Positions 26,039 through 33,982 of a DNA stretch of 47,267 nt are shown one piece after another. The first letter of the stretch is position 1. Each line of letters begins with the position of its first letter. This stretch comes from Streptomyces sp. NP-1717 (GTDB taxonomy: Bacteria; Actinomycetota; Actinomycetes; Streptomycetales; Streptomycetaceae). Position numbers and translations under genes: made by a program. The notes under the pieces are model-generated. The model worked only from the letters and a program-made list of their open reading frames with translations, searched no databases and was not told where the DNA came from. Where the stretch lies: the NCBI RefSeq assembly GCF_022695985.1, contig NZ_JAAPBF010000036.1, positions 1 through 47,267 on the forward strand. Reading direction: 5' to 3'.

Positions 26039-26335
26039 TCAGCGGTCGACCTGGCCCCGTGAGTACCGGCGAATACGTTCGTAGCCCACGAGTTGACCCT
26101 GACCGTCGAGGGAGACTCGGTAAGAAGCCATGACACTGGTGGTGTCGGGGATCTTCTCGATCTCGACGACTTCCACATCGGCCGTCCACCCGTCGTCCGT
26201 GGCCTTGAGAGCGGACACGGAACTGGGCTCGCAGCGCAGCAGTTCGGCGAGTTGTCCGGCGGCTTTTCGCATCGCCGTGGAGATGTCGATACGCGCCTGC
26301 TTCTCTTCGCCGTCCTTGCTGTCCGTCGTAGCCAT
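26039..26335 (-). CDS. gvpO: Gas vesicle protein GvpO
   Basis: A protein of about 98 residues with the GvpO domain: ARIDISTAMRKAAGQLAELLRCEPSSVSALKATDDGWTADVEVVEIEKIPDTTSVMASYRV, then GQLVGYERIRRYSRGQ. GvpO is found in gas vesicle clusters of archaea and actinobacteria; its function is not settled, and it is often the first gene. The start at 26335 (MATTDSK, GGGGA just upstream) fits the family; an ATG at 26392 would add 19 residues. The promoter should lie in the gap to 26520, shared with a divergent gene. Confidence 0.92.
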   Translation of the reverse strand: MATTDSKDGEEKQARIDISTAMRKAAGQLAELLRCEPSSVSALKATDDGWTADVEVVEIEKIPDTTSVMASYRVSLDGQGQLVGYERIRRYSRGQVDR

Positions 26336-26519
26336 TTCCCCGCCTGTCGTACGTCGTCCGGAGACACTTCCTGTCCGTGCTGTCCGGTTCATTTCGGTTG
26401 GGCATCGTTCGTGGTGTCAGTGCGGGTGCCCCTGGGATCCGAACGTATGCGTGAGAGGAAACACAGCGCGTTCGGCGCTGCCCTCCGAGGACGGAAAGAA
26501 CGTGTGTACGGTCGGGCGC

Positions 26520-26888
26520 ATGACGCTTCAACATCCCGCGAACCGTGGTGGCGACAGGCCCGGACGGTTCGCCCGCCTTGCCGAGTACGCCTCCAATTTC
26601 TCCAGTTCACCGGCGTTCTTCGGGGTCTGCATGGTCCTCGTCGGCATCGTCATCGGCGCGCACTTCGCCAAGCTGGAGGTGACCTGGCTGCTGCTCGCCG
26701 GCGAGTCGATGACCGCGGTGACCCTGCTGCTGCTCGCCCTGCTGAAGAACTCCGAGCGCCGGGCGGAGCACGCCATCCAGCTGAAGCTGGACGCCATCGC
26801 GGCGGCGCTTCTGGAGACGCAGGAAGGCAAGCCGGGCACAGCCGTCAAGAGCCTCAGGGAGGCCATCGGGATCGAGGACGACACCTGA
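26520..26888 (+). CDS. Low-affinity iron permease family-like small membrane protein
   Basis: A 122-residue protein. Two hydrophobic helices (SPAFFGVCMVLVGIVIGAHF and WLLLAGESMTAVTLLLLALL) are followed by NSERRAEHAIQLKLDAIAAALL, the pattern of the bacterial low-affinity iron permease family (two helices then QLKLDEL). Transport activity in these short bacterial forms is unproven. It is divergent from gvpO across 184 bp. The ATG at 26520 is preferred over the far-upstream frame start, which runs antisense to gvpO. Confidence 0.78.
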   Translation: MTLQHPANRGGDRPGRFARLAEYASNFSSSPAFFGVCMVLVGIVIGAHFAKLEVTWLLLAGESMTAVTLLLLALLKNSERRAEHAIQLKLDAIAAALLETQEGKPGTAVKSLREAIGIEDDT

Positions 26889-27028
26889 TCCCGGGGACGC
26901 CGGGGTTCGAACCCGCGTGCCAGTCCGTTCCGCGCGGCGTCAGTCGTGAGAGGAGAACGGGTGAGAACCGGTGGACGCGGGGGTACCCATAGCGGACCCA
27001 TCGGACAGGACGACCAAGGAGGCACATC

Positions 27029-27355
27029 GTGCCGGCAGGATCCAGCCCCAAGCGTGAGCGGCAGTACGAGCACATCAAGGAAGGCGCCGAGAAGCGCGGC
27101 ACGTCCGAAGGGCGCGCCAAGGAGATCGCCTCGCGCACGGTCAACAAGGAACGCGCCCGGTCGGGTGAGGCCAGGTCCGCGAGCAGGACATCCACGCGCG
27201 ACCCCAAGTCCGCGTCCCAGCGCGGGGGCGAGCGCTCCCACCGGGGGTCCCAGGGGCCGACGAGGGACCAGCTCTACGCGGAGGCGAAGAAGAAGAACGT
27301 CGAAGGGCGCTCATCCATGAACAAGGAACAACTGCGCAAGGCCGTCGGCCGCTGA
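27029..27355 (+). CDS. Small basic protein with Rho-N-like C-terminus (annotated in relatives as plasmid stabilization protein)
   Basis: A 108-residue basic protein. The N-terminal SPKRERQYEHIKEGAEKRGTSEGRAKEIASRTVNKERA resembles the ChaB/plasmid-stabilization-like module common in Streptomyces. The C-terminal TRDQLYAEAKKKNVEGRSSMNKEQLRKAV is a Rho-N/SAP-like nucleic-acid-binding helix pair. The two are joined by a Ser/Arg/Gly linker. AAGGAGG precedes the GTG at 27029. There is no sign of a toxin partner or plasmid context, so the family name should not be read as function. Confidence 0.85.
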   Translation: MPAGSSPKRERQYEHIKEGAEKRGTSEGRAKEIASRTVNKERARSGEARSASRTSTRDPKSASQRGGERSHRGSQGPTRDQLYAEAKKKNVEGRSSMNKEQLRKAVGR

Positions 27356-27388
27356 GCGGTAACGTCCTGGGCCCGCCCGCACCCCCCG

Positions 27389-27420
27389 CGCGCCCGCCTC
27401 GGAGATCGCGGGCGGGCGCG
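27389..27420. terminator. Hairpin between convergent genes
   Basis: A perfect 10-bp GC inverted repeat (27389-27398 with 27411-27420) has a 12-nt loop. It lies 34 nt after the Rho-N-like gene, in the gap before the convergent oxidoreductase gene. Confidence 0.7.
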
Positions 27421-27500
27421 GCTCCGTCCCGGCGGCCGCGGGAGTCGGCCGCTGAACTCCGGCCGTGGGCGACGGGGTTGAGAAACCGGGCCGTCCGCGC

Positions 27501-28241
27501 CTACCGGTCCCGCCGGATCCACTCCTGGTAGCGCGTGGACGAGAGGTGGGCGTCCGGCCCCGCCGTGAGTACGTCGCCGGTGATGACCGCGAACATGCCG
27601 GCCTGGTCGTCGGTGGTCACCGTCCGGTCGTCGTCCCGCGCGGCCAGTGTGATCCGGCCGAGTTCGTCGAGGCGGAAGACCTCCGGGCCGGCGATGTCGC
27701 GGATGCCCTGGAGCGGGGCGCCGGTCGACACCTCGACCACGTTGTCGACGATGTCCGCCGCTGCCATCGGCTGGATGGGAGTGGCGGGCAGCCGCACCGT
27801 GGTGTCGTCCGAGGTCCACGACAGGACGGCGTCCATGAACTCGAAGAACTGCGTGGCGCGCACGATGGAGTACGGCGTCGGACCCTCCCGCAGCAACTCC
27901 TCCTGAAGCGCCTTGGCCCGGTAGTAGTCCAGCTGGGGCACCTGGTCCACGCCGACGATCGAGAGGATCACCTGGTGCCGTACCCCGGCCTTCTCGCCGG
28001 CGGCCAGCAGGTTGGTCATGGAGGTCCGGAAGAAGTCCAGGGACGCCTCGTCGAAGGTCGGCGAGTTCGCGAGGTTGACCACGACCTCGGCGCCGGCCAG
28101 CGCCTGGTCGATGCCCTTGCCCGTGAGCAGGTCGACTCCCGTGGACAGCGCCGCGGGGACGGCCTCGTGCCCGGCCGCGGTCAGCTTGTCCACGACCTGC
28201 GAGCCGATCAGTCCGGTACCACCGACGACTGTGATCTTCAT
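27501..28241 (-). CDS. NmrA-like/atypical SDR NAD(P)-binding oxidoreductase
   Basis: A 246-residue protein with the N-terminal dinucleotide motif KITVVGGTGLIGSQVV, then AGAEVVVNLANSP, HQVILSIVGVDQVPQLDYYRAKALQEELL (atypical SDR Tyr/Lys region), PYSIVRATQFFEF and PMAAADIVD. Members of this group are NAD(P)H-quinone-type reductases or redox sensors. The ATG at 28241 follows AAGGGTGAAG; five extra residues are possible. It is divergent from an Rrf2-family regulator with a clear repeated operator between, so it is probably that regulator's target. Confidence 0.9.
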   Translation of the reverse strand: MKITVVGGTGLIGSQVVDKLTAAGHEAVPAALSTGVDLLTGKGIDQALAGAEVVVNLANSPTFDEASLDFFRTSMTNLLAAGEKAGVRHQVILSIVGVDQVPQLDYYRAKALQEELLREGPTPYSIVRATQFFEFMDAVLSWTSDDTTVRLPATPIQPMAAADIVDNVVEVSTGAPLQGIRDIAGPEVFRLDELGRITLAARDDDRTVTTDDQAGMFAVITGDVLTAGPDAHLSSTRYQEWIRRDR

Positions 28242-28302
28242 GGCTTCACCCTTCACCGCAGGCCCGTGGGCGCGCGGGAGCTGCCGTTGAGGCGCGTCCT
28301 CA

Positions 28303-28352
28303 ACTCGGATATTTCTTGTCCGTAATCATAGTCGGATAGTCTTTGTCCGAGT
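28303..28352. promoter_or_regulatory. Operator region for the Rrf2 regulator (repeated CGGA-TCCG elements)
   Basis: Two related elements start 27 bp apart: TCGGATATTTCTTGTCCG (28305-28322) and TCGGATAGTCTTTGTCCGA (28332-28350). The second is a perfect TCGGA-N9-TCCGA inverted repeat. The outer arms ACTCGGA (28303-28309) and TCCGAGT (28346-28352) also match as a palindrome. The region is AT-rich for this genome and lies between divergent genes. Confidence 0.75.
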
Positions 28353-28391
28353 CAACGGGGGAGTGCGGAGCGAGGAGCGAGGGGTGAGGTC

Positions 28392-28868
28392 ATGAAGCTG
28401 ACGGGCGGTGTCGAGTGGGCGCTGCACTGCTGTGTCGTGCTGACCACGGCGCCCGATCCGGTGCCCGCGGCCCGGCTCGCGGAGCTGCACGACGTCTCCG
28501 CCAGTTATCTGGCCAAGCAACTGCAAGCACTCTCGCGAGCCGGTCTCGTCAGCTCCAGCCAGGGCAACGCCGGGGGATACTCCCTGACCAGGGCCCCCGA
28601 ACTGATCAGCGTTCTCGATGTCGTCGAGGCCGTCGACGGCTCGAAGCCCGCGTTCGTCTGCACGGAGATCCGTCAGCGCGGGCCGCTGGCGACACCTCCG
28701 GAGGCATGCACCCGGCCCTGCGCCATCTCGCGGGCGATGGCCGGGGCGGACGCCGCCTGGCGTGCGGCACTTGAGGCGATATCCGTCGCGGACCTCGCCC
28801 GGGGTGTCGACGAGGACTACGGCCCCACCGCGCTGGCGGGCATCCGCACCTGGCTGTCCGGCCCCTGA
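28392..28868 (+). CDS. Rrf2-family transcriptional regulator
   Basis: A 158-residue protein. The winged helix begins MKLTGGVEWALHCCVVL and includes ARLAELHDVSASYLAKQLQALSRAGLVSSSQGNAGGYSL, the standard Rrf2 layout. Three Cys (FVCTEI, then ACTRPC) fall in the loop that carries a [2Fe-2S] cluster in IscR- and NsrR-type members, so redox, NO or iron sensing is possible. The spacing is not identical to IscR. It probably represses itself and the divergent oxidoreductase through the elements at 28303-28352. Confidence 0.93.
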   Translation: MKLTGGVEWALHCCVVLTTAPDPVPAARLAELHDVSASYLAKQLQALSRAGLVSSSQGNAGGYSLTRAPELISVLDVVEAVDGSKPAFVCTEIRQRGPLATPPEACTRPCAISRAMAGADAAWRAALEAISVADLARGVDEDYGPTALAGIRTWLSGP

Positions 28869-28984
28869 GCGCCGACCGCCGCCGGGGCGGGGGTCCCCCG
28901 GAGGGTGAATTATCGAGCGAATGTGCCCGTGGATGCGCGGGCGCGCCTCCGCCTACAGTTGCGGACTGTCCGCCATCTCGACGT

Positions 28985-29035
28985 CGGTCGTGGCGGTCGT
29001 GGCGGTCGTCGCGGTTCGTGGTTCGTGGTTCGGTT
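28985..29035. repeat. Tandem GTCGTGGCG and TTCGTGG repeats before the EF-hand gene
   Basis: A 9-bp unit (GGTCGTGGC, last copy changed) runs about three times, then a 7-bp unit (TTCGTGG) about three times, ending some 20 bp before the EF-hand start. The tract is non-coding and probably slips in replication; it may affect the leader of the next gene. Confidence 0.65.
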
Positions 29036-29056
29036 CGGCGTCGAAGGAGGCCGCTC

Positions 29057-29599
29057 ATGGCCAGCACGTTTCAGGAGCGCAAGTTCAGAGGGATGTTCGC
29101 CGCGTTCGACGCCGACGGTGACGGCTATCTGCGTCGGCAGGACTTCGTGGCGCTCGTCGCCCGCTGGAGCCGGATGCCGGGAGTGGAACCGGGGACGGAA
29201 CTGCGCGCCCGGGTGGAGTCGCTGCTGATGGGCTGGTGGACAGCGCTCCTGGAGGTCGGGGACGCGAACGGCGACGGCGCGGTCGACCTGGACGAGATGC
29301 TCGCGCTCGTCGACCGCCTGCCCGCCATGGTCGCGGACGTCACGGCGACCGCCGACACCGTCTTCGACGCCACGGACACCAACGGCGACGGCCGCATATC
29401 CCCGGAGGAACACCACAGGCTCGTCGAGACGTGGAACGGGCGGCCCGTGGACATGACGGGCGTCTTCGAACTGCTCGACCTGAACGGCGACGGTCACCTC
29501 AGCCGCGAGGAATTCGCCCTCCTGTGGCGCCAGTTCTGGATCAGCGACAACCCGGCGGAGCCGGGCAACTGGCTCTGCGGCCGGTTCCCGGACGCCTAG
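29057..29599 (+). CDS. Four-EF-hand calcium-binding protein (calerythrin/CabD-like)
   Basis: A 180-residue soluble protein. Four canonical EF-hand loops are visible: DADGDGYLRRQDF, DANGDGAVDLDEM, DTNGDGRISPEEH and DLNGDGHLSREEF. The third ends in His where Glu/Asp-Phe/Leu is usual, but its -Z ligand Glu is present. Such proteins buffer or sense Ca2+ in actinobacteria. AAGGAGG precedes the ATG at 29057. It is monocistronic; a convergent membrane-protein gene ends 8 nt downstream. Confidence 0.95.
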   Translation: MASTFQERKFRGMFAAFDADGDGYLRRQDFVALVARWSRMPGVEPGTELRARVESLLMGWWTALLEVGDANGDGAVDLDEMLALVDRLPAMVADVTATADTVFDATDTNGDGRISPEEHHRLVETWNGRPVDMTGVFELLDLNGDGHLSREEFALLWRQFWISDNPAEPGNWLCGRFPDA

Positions 29600-29607
29600 A
29601 CCGTGCC

Positions 29608-29988
29608 CTAGCAGCCGTGACCGCCGGGGCACTCGGCGAGGAGTACGCCGAAGACCCATATATAGAGGAGCGGTACGGCCGATATCGCTCCCATGACGGT
29701 GAAGCGGCGGCGGGCCCGTCGGCGGTGTGCGGCGAGCGCCACGACGAAGCCGGCTGCCGGCGCGATCACCGCACCGGCCAGCGCCGCCCACAAGAACTCC
29801 GCGCCGAACTCCGCGCGTACTCCCGGAAATCCCATTGCCAGGGCGGTCGCAGGAGTCAGCAGAATGAGCGGAGACGCCATCCACCACCATGACAACACCC
29901 TGATCACCCCGTCCGCTCCGGAAGGAGCCGGACCGGCGGGCGCGCCGTCACCGGGGCTTCGGGCCGAAGTGACGCCTGGGGATGACAT
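29608..29988 (-). CDS. Small membrane protein of unknown function
   Basis: A protein of about 126 residues with three predicted helices (WWMASPLILLTPATALAMGF, FLWAALAGAVIAPAAGFVVALAA, FTVMGAISAVPLLYIWVFGVLLA), an N-terminal Pro/Gly-rich cytoplasmic part, and a short tail with two Cys (ECPGGHGC). I recognise no family. The ATG at 29988 is chosen; the frame extends to 30090, which would overlap the next gene. It is convergent with the EF-hand gene and divergent from the kinase-like gene. Confidence 0.72.
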   Translation of the reverse strand: MSSPGVTSARSPGDGAPAGPAPSGADGVIRVLSWWWMASPLILLTPATALAMGFPGVRAEFGAEFLWAALAGAVIAPAAGFVVALAAHRRRARRRFTVMGAISAVPLLYIWVFGVLLAECPGGHGC

Positions 29989-30080
29989 GCCGTCATCATA
30001 GGCAGTCCCGCCGCGGCCCCCGCGGGCCGTCGCTCGATAATGCGTTGCCCGGCGTGATCGCCGGGCGCGATGATCGAGGG

Positions 30081-30989
30081 ATGGCTTCAACTCCCCCCGA
30101 CGGCCGCGCCGGTATCGACGCGGCCCTGGTGAAACGTCTGATCGCCGCGCAGTTCCCGCAGTGGAGCACGTTGCCCGTCACCCCCGTGGAGGTCGACGGG
30201 TGGGACAACCGGACGTACCGGCTCGGTGACAGCATGACCGCCCGGCTGCCCACCGCCGCCGGCTACGTCCCCGCCGTCGAGAAGGAGAACCGGTGGCTGC
30301 CCCGGCTGGCTCCCCAACTCTCCGTCCCCGTACCGCCGGTGCTCGGCCTGGGCGTACCCGGAGAGGGATATCCCTTCCCGTGGTCGGTGCGTGGCTGGCT
30401 GCCGGGCGGGACGGCGCGGCCCGAGCGGGTGGGGGACATGTCCGCCTTCGCGGTCGAGGTCGCGGAGTTCCTGCTCGCCCTCCAGCGCTGTGACGCCACC
30501 GGCGGTCCCGTCGCGGGGGAGCACAGCTTCTACCGGGGAGCGCCGCCCGCGCACTACGACGACGAGACGCGGCGCTGCCTGGCCGCGCTGAAGGGCCGCG
30601 TCGACACCGACCGGGCCGCCGCAGTGTGGGAGGCCGCGCTCGCCGCCGAGTGGCGCGGGTCGCCGGTGTGGTTCCACGGCGACATCGCCTTCGGCAACCT
30701 GCTGGTCGCGGACGGGCGGCTGACGGCCGTCATCGACTTCGGTACGTCGGGGGTCGGGGACCCCGCCTGCGACCTGGTCATCGCGTGGGGGATGTTCCAC
30801 GGCGAGAGCAGGGCCGCCTTCCGGCGTACGGTCGGTCAGGACGACGGCACCTGGGCCCGCGCCCGGGGATGGGCGCTGTGGAAGGCGTTGCTTGTCCTGT
30901 CCCAGAACATCGACACGGACGAGGAAGTGGCCGCGGCCAACTGGCAGGTGATCGGTGAAGTCCTCGCGGACCACGACGACTTCGCCTGA
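30081..30989 (+). CDS. Aminoglycoside phosphotransferase-family kinase-like protein
   Basis: A 302-residue protein. It has N-terminal-lobe features (VDGWDNRTYRLGDSMTARLPTA, with EKENRWLPRLA as the conserved Glu helix), the catalytic loop VWFHGDIAFGNLLV (HGDxxxxN), and VIDFGTSGVGDPACDL as the metal-binding DFG-like segment. The family phosphorylates small molecules, including aminoglycosides and other antibiotics, but most chromosomal Streptomyces copies have unknown substrates. The GAGGG before the ATG at 30081 is a plausible ribosome site. A small hairpin (30047-30054 with 30059-30066) lies just upstream. Confidence 0.9.
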   Translation: MASTPPDGRAGIDAALVKRLIAAQFPQWSTLPVTPVEVDGWDNRTYRLGDSMTARLPTAAGYVPAVEKENRWLPRLAPQLSVPVPPVLGLGVPGEGYPFPWSVRGWLPGGTARPERVGDMSAFAVEVAEFLLALQRCDATGGPVAGEHSFYRGAPPAHYDDETRRCLAALKGRVDTDRAAAVWEAALAAEWRGSPVWFHGDIAFGNLLVADGRLTAVIDFGTSGVGDPACDLVIAWGMFHGESRAAFRRTVGQDDGTWARARGWALWKALLVLSQNIDTDEEVAAANWQVIGEVLADHDDFA

Positions 30990-31118
30990 CGTCCCGGCCC
31001 CGCCTTCGGGCGGTGGTCCGGGAAGCCGGCGGCGAAACCCGGGAGCCTGATACCGGCGCTCCGGTCCGCAGGGTGTGTCCTGCTCCCCGCATGCTCCGGC
31101 CACGGCTAGTTTCGGTCC

Positions 31119-31625
31119 ATGCCTCCGCTCTCGCCGCTCTATCTCCTGCGCAAGCTGCTGGGCAGCGAGCGGTGGCAGCGGCTGCACGTGAAGGCCTCCG
31201 TGTGGGCGGCCGTCGGTGTCGTCCTGGTGCTTCTGATCGGTTCCTGGATCATCGTCCCGTTCGAGTCGTCGGCGCCCCGGGCGACCATCACCTCGTTCCC
31301 GCTGGCGCTGTGGTGGTCCGTCGAGACCGCCACGACCGTCGGCTACGGGGACCTGTACCCGGTCACCGTGGCCGGTCGGGTCATCGCGGGCATCGTGATG
31401 CTCGTCGGGATCTCGGTCTTCAGCATCGTCACCGCCTCCCTGGCCACTTGGTTCGTGGGCAGCGCCGCGCGCAGGGCGCGCCGGGTGGCGCTCGCCCTGG
31501 AACACGCGGAGTCACAGGGCACGACGGACGCCGCCCGCGAACTGCGCGCCCTGCACGCCCGCTTCGACCGCCTCGAACACCTGCTGGCGCGGGGCTCCGG
31601 CGACAACCCCGGGCCTCCCGCCTGA
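31119..31625 (+). CDS. Two-transmembrane potassium channel (KcsA-like)
   Basis: A 168-residue protein: an N-terminal helix (ASVWAAVGVVLVLLIGSWIIV), a pore helix (FPLALWWSVETAT) and selectivity filter TVGYGD at residues 73-78, then a second membrane helix (VIAGIVMLVGISVFSIVTASLATWFV). A cytoplasmic helical tail (ARELRALHARFDRLEHLL) is likely to form a tetrameric bundle. The layout matches KcsA of Streptomyces. There are no obvious operon partners, and a strong hairpin follows the gene. Confidence 0.95.
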   Translation: MPPLSPLYLLRKLLGSERWQRLHVKASVWAAVGVVLVLLIGSWIIVPFESSAPRATITSFPLALWWSVETATTVGYGDLYPVTVAGRVIAGIVMLVGISVFSIVTASLATWFVGSAARRARRVALALEHAESQGTTDAARELRALHARFDRLEHLLARGSGDNPGPPA

Positions 31626-31628
31626 CCT

Positions 31629-31661
31629 CCGGCCCCGGCGCCCCACCCGTACCGGGGCCGG
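31629..31661. terminator. Hairpin between K+ channel gene and convergent dehydrogenase gene
   Basis: A 10-bp perfect GC inverted repeat (31629-31638 with 31652-31661) has a 13-nt loop. It lies directly after the channel gene stop and before the stop of the convergent gene. Confidence 0.75.
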
Positions 31662-31680
31662 GTGCCGGGGCCGGGGACCA

Positions 31681-32658
31681 TCACGCCGTGCGCGGCTCCG
31701 GTACGGGAGTGACCAGGGTGCCCTTGGTCATGAACTTGTGGAGGTTCCGGAAGGCGAGTTCCCCCATGGCCTCGCGGGTCTCGTGCGTGCCACTGGCGAT
31801 GTGCGGCAGGAGCACCACGGTGTCGAGCTCCAGCAGGGCCGGCGGGACATGCGGTTCGTCGGCGAAGACGTCGAGCGCCGCTCCGGCGATACCGCCCTTG
31901 ACGAGCGCCGCGACCAGCGCCGGTTCGTCGATCACACTGCCCCGCGCGACATTGACCAGATAACCGTGCGGTCCGAGCGCTTCGAGCACGTCCGCGGAGA
32001 CCAGACCCCGGGTGCCGTCGCCCCCGGCGGCCGCGACAACGAGGACATCGGCCCCGGCGGCGAGCTCGTGCGGTGAGCCGGCGTAGCGGTACGGCACGTC
32101 GTTCGCCGCCGTGCGCGAGTGGTAGCTCAGCTCGACATCGAATCCTTCGAGCCGGCGCGCGATCGCGCGCCCGATCCGGCCGAGGCCGAGAATGCCGACC
32201 CGTTTTCCGCTCACCTTGGTGGTGAGGGGGAAGCCGCCCGGAACCCAGTCGCCCCGGCGTACGTAACGGTCGGCCGCGGAGAGCCGGCGCATCACGTCGA
32301 TCAGCGCGCCCACGGCGAGGTCGGCCACGCAGTCGGTGAGCACATCGGGGGTGTTGCTCACCTGGATCCCGCGCGCGCGGGCGCGCGGGACGTCCGTCGC
32401 GTCGTAGCCGACCCCGAAGTTGACGATGGCGCCGAGCCGGGGCAGCGCGTCCATGAGGTCGTGCGAGACCCCGGTCCGCGCCCGGGTCACGGCGGCCACC
32501 ACCTCGTCGCCGTGCTCCCGCAGATACGAGGCCGGATCGGACAGCTCCGTCAGCCGCACCGTGCGGTGGCGTGCCGCTGTCGCGGACTCCAGCGAGGCGG
32601 GCAGCGGGCAGACCAGGAGGACGGTTCCGTCGCGCGGTGCGGGGGAGGAGGACGTCAC
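31681..32658 (-). CDS. D-isomer-specific 2-hydroxyacid dehydrogenase (glyoxylate/hydroxypyruvate reductase type)
   Basis: A 325-residue enzyme. The substrate-domain segment [13 protein letters not shown] precedes the NAD(P) motif [22 protein letters not shown]. The catalytic residues are in [14 protein letters not shown] (Arg), [12 protein letters not shown] (Glu) and [12 protein letters not shown] (His). It reduces 2-oxo acids to D-2-hydroxy acids or the reverse. Its GTG overlaps the kdgD stop (GTGA), so it is the second gene of the kdgD operon. In sugar-acid breakdown it may act on glyoxylate, hydroxypyruvate or tartronate semialdehyde-like intermediates; the exact substrate is not readable. 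Confidence 0.9.
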   Translation of the reverse strand: MTSSSPAPRDGTVLLVCPLPASLESATAARHRTVRLTELSDPASYLREHGDEVVAAVTRARTGVSHDLMDALPRLGAIVNFGVGYDATDVPRARARGIQVSNTPDVLTDCVADLAVGALIDVMRRLSAADRYVRRGDWVPGGFPLTTKVSGKRVGILGLGRIGRAIARRLEGFDVELSYHSRTAANDVPYRYAGSPHELAAGADVLVVAAAGGDGTRGLVSADVLEALGPHGYLVNVARGSVIDEPALVAALVKGGIAGAALDVFADEPHVPPALLELDTVVLLPHIASGTHETREAMGELAFRNLHKFMTKGTLVTPVPEPRTA

Positions 32659-33575
32659 GCCGGAAGCACCTTCTCCACCAGCGTCCTCAGCTCGTCCAGT
32701 TCCGCTGCCGTGAGGTCGGTCAGCGGCGGGCGTACGGGGCCCGCATTCCGGCCGGTGGCCCGCAGTCCGGCCTTCACGATCGACACCGGGTAGCCGGGCT
32801 GCCGGTCGCGGATGTCGAGATAGGGGAGGACGAACTCGTCGAGCTTGCGGTAGACCGTCGCGGCGTCCCGTGCCCGCACCGCGGCGTAGAAGTCGAGTGC
32901 GAACTCCGGGATGAAGTTGAGCAGCGCGGAGGAGTAGGTCGTGACGCCCATCTCCAGGTACGGCAGGGCGTACGTCTCGGCGGTCGGCAGCCCGCCGATG
33001 GACAGCAGCCGCCCGTGCAGCCGCGCGTGGATGCGGGTCATCAGGTCTACGTCACCGATGCCGTCCTTGAACCCGATCAGGTTGGGGCAGCTGTCGGTGA
33101 GTTCCCGTACGGCGTCGTAGCCGAACGCGGCGTTGGCGCGGTGGTAGACGATCACACCGAGGCCGGTCGCCTCGCAGACCGCGCGGACATGGGCGACCAG
33201 CCCCGCCTGGGACAGCTCGGTCAGATACGGCGGCAGCAGGAAGACGCCCGACGCGCCCGCGGCCTCGGCGTCGCGTGCCATCGCGACCGCCTGCGCCGTG
33301 CCGTAGCCGGCCGGTGCCACCACGGGCTTGGCGTCGCCGGTCGCCGCGACGGCCGCCCTGACGACCCGGGCGACCTCGGTGGGCGTGAGCGCGAAGAACT
33401 CGCCGGTGCCGCCGGCGGCGAAGACACCTGACGTCGGCAACGAGGACTGCCGTGCGACGTGTTCGCGATAGGCGTCCTCGTCGAAGCTGAAATCAGGACG
33501 CGCGTGGGTGACGGGGAAGGACAGCAATCCCGTGCCGAGGACGGACCGCAGGGTCTCCGGGTCGAACAGCGTCAT
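32655..33575 (-). CDS. kdgD: 5-dehydro-4-deoxyglucarate dehydratase (decarboxylating)
   Basis: A 306-residue protein of the DHDPS/NAL class-I aldolase fold. [52 protein letters not shown] and [14 protein letters not shown] (with the Schiff-base Lys) fit KdgD rather than DapA. It converts 5-dehydro-4-deoxyglucarate to 2-oxoglutarate semialdehyde with loss of CO2, the step after glucarate dehydratase. A glucarate dehydratase gene lies at 41490-42839. The 2-oxoglutarate semialdehyde dehydrogenase expected next is not in the window. The 408-bp gap upstream separates it from a divergent transporter operon. Confidence 0.93.
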   Translation of the reverse strand: MTLFDPETLRSVLGTGLLSFPVTHARPDFSFDEDAYREHVARQSSLPTSGVFAAGGTGEFFALTPTEVARVVRAAVAATGDAKPVVAPAGYGTAQAVAMARDAEAAGASGVFLLPPYLTELSQAGLVAHVRAVCEATGLGVIVYHRANAAFGYDAVRELTDSCPNLIGFKDGIGDVDLMTRIHARLHGRLLSIGGLPTAETYALPYLEMGVTTYSSALLNFIPEFALDFYAAVRARDAATVYRKLDEFVLPYLDIRDRQPGYPVSIVKAGLRATGRNAGPVRPPLTDLTAAELDELRTLVEKVLPA

Positions 33576-33892
33576 GGTGGTGCTCCAGGGTCGAGGGACT
33601 GCCCGGAGCGTATGGGCGCCAGCGATACCTGTCTAACACCAAAAGGGCATCAGTCGATACCCGTTGAGTATGACCAGGCAGGATCGGGCACCGGCGGCGG
33701 GTCGAGAACCGACTCGACCGGCCCCCGTGGGGCCGGGCCCCGTAGCGTCGTGAGGACCCCACGCCCGTGGTGGGCCGGGCACGCCAACCCTGTGCTCAGC
33801 GCCCTGCGGGATCTCGCCGCGACCGGCCCCGGCGCCTTCGAGGTCTCCCGTCGCACCCCCTTGACGGCCCCAGAGGGCGAGCCTACGGTTCC

Positions 33893-33927
33893 GTCTACAA
33901 ATGCAGACTGGGTCCGCATTTATAGAC
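33893..33927. promoter_or_regulatory. Candidate operator upstream of the sugar-acid ABC transporter operon
   Basis: GTCTACAAATGC (33893-33904) and GCATTTATAGAC (33916-33927) form an inverted repeat with 11 of 12 matching positions and an 11-bp spacer. It lies 56 bp before the binding-protein start. A TGTCTA also occurs at 33630-33635 on the kdgD side of the same gap, and a related sequence lies before the glucarate dehydratase gene. Apart from these, the 33576-33982 gap shows no gene. Confidence 0.7.
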
Positions 33928-33982
33928 AGCTTTCGCTGGCTCTGCGACTCCGGTAGCACCAACTCAGCCCATCGGAGAGACG

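Noticed and set aside
26890..26925. tRNA-like T-arm sequence GGGGTTCGAACCC after the iron-permease-like gene
   Set aside because: The flanks do not give a proper five-pair T stem, an acceptor stem or a CCA end, and the sequence just upstream is coding. It is probably a chance palindrome.
27029..27355. Plasmid origin or toxin-antitoxin system suggested by the plasmid-stabilization family name
   Set aside because: There is no partner gene, replication gene or partition site nearby; the name is inherited annotation for a small basic Rho-N-like protein.
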